Below are positions 22,839 through 25,328 of a stretch of DNA of 25,328 nt, piece after piece. This DNA comes from a bacterium (GTDB lineage Bacteria; Elusimicrobiota; Elusimicrobia; UBA1565; UBA9628): NCBI GenBank assembly GCA_021796015.1, contig JAJYOT010000025.1, positions 1-25,328 on the forward strand. The letters run 5' to 3'. The notes beneath the pieces are model-generated. The model was not told the DNA's origin, did not search any database, and saw only the letters and a program-made list of their open reading frames with translations. How positions within the stretch are numbered: position 1 is the stretch's first letter; each line of letters begins with the position of its first letter. A program made the position numbers and the translations under genes.

Positions 22839-24461
22839 ATGATGCCTGAATTATTGTCCCAAGAACTGAACAAAGTCCTCAAGGACGCTCGGAATAAGCG
22901 TTCCGGCGAACCCTTGAGCGCCGGAACCAAAACGGGATATACGCTGACGTTTGAGGGGTTCTACAAAACAACCCTCGCTCGCGATCCTCAACGAAAAATC
23001 ACTTCCCTTAAGGATTTTTCAGTTGAGGACCTGGCCGAATACAAAAAAGCTCTTGAAAATAGAATTCCGCCGCTTAAGACCAACTCGATTACCGGACACC
23101 TTATGAACATTAAGGGCGTGTTTAAGGCCGCCTACGCACAAAAAATGATTCCAGACGAGATAAACTTCGAGGTTTTCTGGCCCAAAACGGAAGAGCAGTA
23201 TCGCCGCCTGCACAAAGACGAATTGGATAAACTCTTTGCAATCGACGAAAAGCGTCTTGAGCGCATGGATATTAAAGGCCAGTTTGTCTTTTTGCGCAAT
23301 AAAACCATGGCCGCCATCCAAAAAGACGCCGCTTTGCGGGCTTCGGAAATCATTAATCTAGGGTTAGAAAATATCCTCTGGAATCAAAGAAGCGTGGGCG
23401 GACACGTTCCGGTTGAAATCTGGGAAAGTAAGGCCCGCTCAAGAAATGTGAAGGAAATGGCGTATCTCAGTCCCTGGGGCGTTGAATGGCTTAAACGTTA
23501 TCTGAAGGTCCGCGAGGCCTATGTAGCCGAATCGGGAATTAAGGCGGCGCACATGCTAAGCCGCAAGTCCGAAAAACCCATGGGCGAGGCGGTCTTTATC
23601 TCTGAAAAAAGCGGAGTAGCCTTAAAAACAAGCGTTTATATCAGCCGCATTTTCCCGGCCTTGATTCGCGATGCGGGATTGCCCCAAGAATACACCTCTC
23701 ACTATCTGCGTCATACCCGGATTTCGGAGTGGGTGGAATCAGGACTAGATCCTAAACGAGTTCAGACCTTGGCGCGACATGAAAGTTTGGAAATGACCCT
23801 CAAGTACTATCATTTTAACGAAAAGGAATTGCTTCAAGACTTAGACCAGCGCTTTGGCCATTTGACGATTAATCCGGTCAAACCTCTCCTGATGCCGGAT
23901 CAGGAAGTCGCCCTCAAAATCATGCGTTACGCTCTCAAAGCCGTGGGACAAGAACCGACGGAGCAGTCCCTAGAGGCGATTTACGGGGCGCTCGGCGAGG
24001 AACTAAAGCCCGGAACTTCCCAAAACCTTTACTATTCCGTTCATGAGACCTGCTCTCGGCTGAGAATCGGAAGGACCCAGCTTTATGAAGGCTGGATTCG
24101 GGCGGGTCACCTTCATCCCTTTAAGCTTGGGAAAGCCACGGTCTTTCTTAAAAACGAGGTTGACGAACTGTCCAGTTACCGGACCAGCGAGGAGGCGTCA
24201 AAAATCCTGGGATTTAAGGAAAAAGTCCCCGTCTCGGTTTGTAAATTGGCGGCCTTGGGAATCATTCCCGCGATAAAATTGGGCCGTGGATACGCCTTTA
24301 AAGACAAGGATTTGGCCGATTATCTTTTTGACAAGCGTTCAGGCCGCCTGCGTCTCATATCCCATCTAAAAACAAAAATTCACGAGATAAAGACGGCTAT
24401 CCCCCACAGTTCGCCGCCTCCTCAGCCTTTCTCTCACGATTGGCCCACCATCATTCAATAA
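22839..24461 (+). CDS. Tyrosine recombinase fused to excisionase-like HTH domains
   Basis: This encodes 540 residues, well beyond a normal integrase. The core-binding domain spans about 25-115. The catalytic domain (about 120-340) has Arg167 in AALRASEI, His288 and Arg291 in HYLRHTR, His314 in LARHES (Arg replaces the usual Gly before His) and Tyr323 in TLKYYHF. After a linker with helical sequence (350-392), two short DNA-binding modules follow. One is YSVHETCSRLRIGRTQLYEGWIRAG...FKLGKATVFLKNEVDEL (about 399-445). The other is RTSEEASKILGF...VCKLAALGIIPAIKLGRGYAFKDKDLADYL (about 448-496). Both follow the HTH_17/Xis plan. ATG 22839 has GGAGG 7 bases upstream; ATG 22842 is an alternative. The enzyme may carry its own directionality or accessory DNA-binding function. 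Confidence 0.85.
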   Translation: MMPELLSQELNKVLKDARNKRSGEPLSAGTKTGYTLTFEGFYKTTLARDPQRKITSLKDFSVEDLAEYKKALENRIPPLKTNSITGHLMNIKGVFKAAYAQKMIPDEINFEVFWPKTEEQYRRLHKDELDKLFAIDEKRLERMDIKGQFVFLRNKTMAAIQKDAALRASEIINLGLENILWNQRSVGGHVPVEIWESKARSRNVKEMAYLSPWGVEWLKRYLKVREAYVAESGIKAAHMLSRKSEKPMGEAVFISEKSGVALKTSVYISRIFPALIRDAGLPQEYTSHYLRHTRISEWVESGLDPKRVQTLARHESLEMTLKYYHFNEKELLQDLDQRFGHLTINPVKPLLMPDQEVALKIMRYALKAVGQEPTEQSLEAIYGALGEELKPGTSQNLYYSVHETCSRLRIGRTQLYEGWIRAGHLHPFKLGKATVFLKNEVDELSSYRTSEEASKILGFKEKVPVSVCKLAALGIIPAIKLGRGYAFKDKDLADYLFDKRSGRLRLISHLKTKIHEIKTAIPHSSPPPQPFSHDWPTIIQ

Positions 24462-24572
24462 ACGAGAGAAAAGTCATGGTTAGCGCATTAAGAGTTTTAT
24501 TTTTCCCGCATTGAATGCTTATGCAACCGAACAAATATGCGATTCAAAGGATTTTCAGAGGAAAAGGAGATG

Positions 24573-24593
24573 AACAAAATTTTAAATTTTGTT
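24573..24593. repeat. 21-bp AT-rich palindrome
   Basis: AACAAAATTT and AAATTTTGTT are perfect 10-bp arms around a single T. It could be an operator, or a bending site near an attachment site. Confidence 0.6.
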
Positions 24594-24609
24594 AGCCTAT
24601 CAAGGGCAT

Positions 24610-24636
24610 TTAAGGCGTTTTAAGGCCCTTAAGGCG
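24610..24636. repeat. Three phased TTAAGGC repeats
   Basis: TTAAGGC starts at 24610, 24620 and 24629, nearly one helical turn apart, with CCTTAAGG symmetry in the last unit. This is typical of arrayed protein-binding sites such as recombinase arm or Xis sites, although that role is inferred. Confidence 0.5.
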
Positions 24637-24766
24637 CGTTTTTACTTAAGAATCCGAACAGGAAAAGGTGGGCCAAGCGAACAGTCAGAATCAATCCTTG
24701 GGTGGGCCATCGGGAATATCCAGATCACCGTCTGCCATGGGGGTTGCGCCATCTTATAACTCCCCT

Positions 24767-25328
24767 TTAACGATACAATGCGTGGCAGTTTATACTGCAT
24801 TGTTCCTGTTCGGCAGCCTGTTCATTCATTGTTCGCCAATCGCCCGACCCATCTGAGTAGCTAACAAGAATTCCACGGCACTGTTGAAGACAAGCGTTAA
24901 GGTTCTGTAACTGTTCAAAATTTCGCTCTCTTTCTTCTTCTTCTTTTTGAGTCTGTTCAACCTTTAATTGCATAAGTGCAACCTGAACCTTTGCTTCCGG
25001 ATCGCCCTGTTCAGCGGCTTTTCTATACCATTTAAGGGCTTCATCATAATCAGGTTCCTCGGAGTATACTTTCCCTAATTTTTTTTCTGCTGATATGTCA
25101 TTTTGCTCAGCGGATTTTTGTAACAATTTAATGGCCCTCGACGGTGATTTTTTGACACCATTGCCATTCAAATACATGATGCCCAAGTTATATTCGGCAT
25201 CAGCATCACCACGCCCCGCTGCCCGCCGATACCACTTAATTGCTTCGACATAATCCTTCTTAACCCATGTCCCCTTTAAATAAAGGCTCCCAATATAATC
25301 ATCCAGTTGAGCTATTATTGCTGAGCTA
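24767..25328 (-). CDS. Sel1-repeat protein, 5' end beyond right edge
   Basis: The minus-strand frame is open from the right edge and ends at 24767, giving at least 186 residues without its start. It contains tandem Sel1-like (SLR/TPR-like) repeats of about 36 residues: YIGSLYLKG..KKDYVEAIKWYRRAAGRGD, AEYNLGIMYLNGNGVKKSPSRAIKLLQKSAEQ, then AEKKLGKVYSEEPDYDEALKWYRKAAEQGDPEAKV. A Gln/Glu-rich coiled segment (about VEQTQKEEEERERNFEQLQ) and a Cys-containing tail (CLQQC, CSINC) follow. Sel1 repeats form alpha-solenoids that bind protein partners, often in envelope or signalling complexes. A signal peptide, if any, lies outside the window. An internal start at 25186 would be wrong because the repeat pattern clearly continues upstream. 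Confidence 0.8.
   Translation of the reverse strand, partial: SSAIIAQLDDYIGSLYLKGTWVKKDYVEAIKWYRRAAGRGDADAEYNLGIMYLNGNGVKKSPSRAIKLLQKSAEQNDISAEKKLGKVYSEEPDYDEALKWYRKAAEQGDPEAKVQVALMQLKVEQTQKEEEERERNFEQLQNLNACLQQCRGILVSYSDGSGDWRTMNEQAAEQEQCSINCHALYR

Larger units (their letters stand above)
24462..24766. other. Non-coding region downstream of the recombinase
   Basis: There is no credible gene in these 305 bases. They hold a 21-bp AT palindrome (24573-24593) and a three-fold TTAAGGC repeat (24610-24636). The remainder shows nothing I can name. Confidence 0.5.

Noticed and set aside
22549..22842. A 97-codon plus-strand frame ending on the recombinase start as ATGA
   Set aside because: Its first half translates the hairpins and inverted repeats, it has low-complexity composition, and it has no ribosome site; only the last 45 codons look faintly protein-like, with no start codon there.
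24576..24622. Tiny peptide starting in GGAGATG before the AT palindrome
   Set aside because: The ribosome-site-like GGAG touches the ATG, leaving no spacing, and the peptide of 17 residues has no other support.
1..25328. CRISPR array or cas genes
   Set aside because: No regularly spaced repeat-spacer pattern and no Cas-like protein anywhere in the window.

Overview
The window looks like a Gram-negative (diderm) bacterial chromosome. It has an outer-membrane beta-barrel porin ending in Phe, a lipoprotein, several proteins with Sec signal peptides, strong GGAGG ribosome sites, and class-III aminotransferases and a tryptophanase that are close to proteobacterial forms. Base composition is medium and fairly even. 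The mix of a bacterial deoxyhypusine-synthase-like enzyme (SpeY), a DUF4384 protein, a BBP2-type porin and many unknown secreted proteins would fit an uncultured lineage such as Elusimicrobiota. That placement is a guess; no marker gene here fixes it.

Layout. (1) 1-3123: the end of a mobile or integrative element. It holds a partial minus-strand gene, a small unknown gene, a nested GTGGT dyad, a replication-relaxation-like protein, a small excisionase-type HTH protein and a tyrosine integrase that stops 8 bases before an intact tRNA-Ala(CGC). (2) 3308-15146: amine and amino-acid metabolism. Agmatinase plus SpeY (minus) would make putrescine and then homospermidine. A plus-strand unit encodes a DUF971 protein, tryptophanase and a soluble hybrid histidine kinase, with overlapping ends. 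After a small SseB-like gene comes a tightly coupled minus-strand operon: GABA aminotransferase, a lysine-6-dehydrogenase/saccharopine-dehydrogenase-like enzyme, putrescine aminotransferase and gamma-aminobutyraldehyde dehydrogenase. Together these form a putrescine to GABA to succinate-semialdehyde route. (3) 15277-18480: a trypsin-like protease pseudogene, two tandem secreted paralogues with near-identical leaders, and a secreted DUF4384 protein. The first three share an extended -10 promoter box. (4) 18474-20297: a compact arsenic operon (arsR-arsC-acr3, minus) with a perfect operator dyad over the arsR start. (5) 20389-22443: a lipoprotein and a BBP2 porin. (6) 22464-25328: a structured 230-bp repeat element, a second tyrosine recombinase carrying C-terminal excisionase-like HTH domains, and a Sel1-repeat protein running off the right edge.

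The central block, probably stable chromosome, is therefore bracketed by two recombinase loci. The observations most worth following up are the recombinase with a built-in Xis-like tail, the structured inverted-repeat element in front of it, the set of genes whose -10 box lies 6-9 bases before the start codon (likely leaderless mRNAs), the shared box of the secreted-protein cluster, and the amine catabolic operon with its unexplained dehydrogenase.
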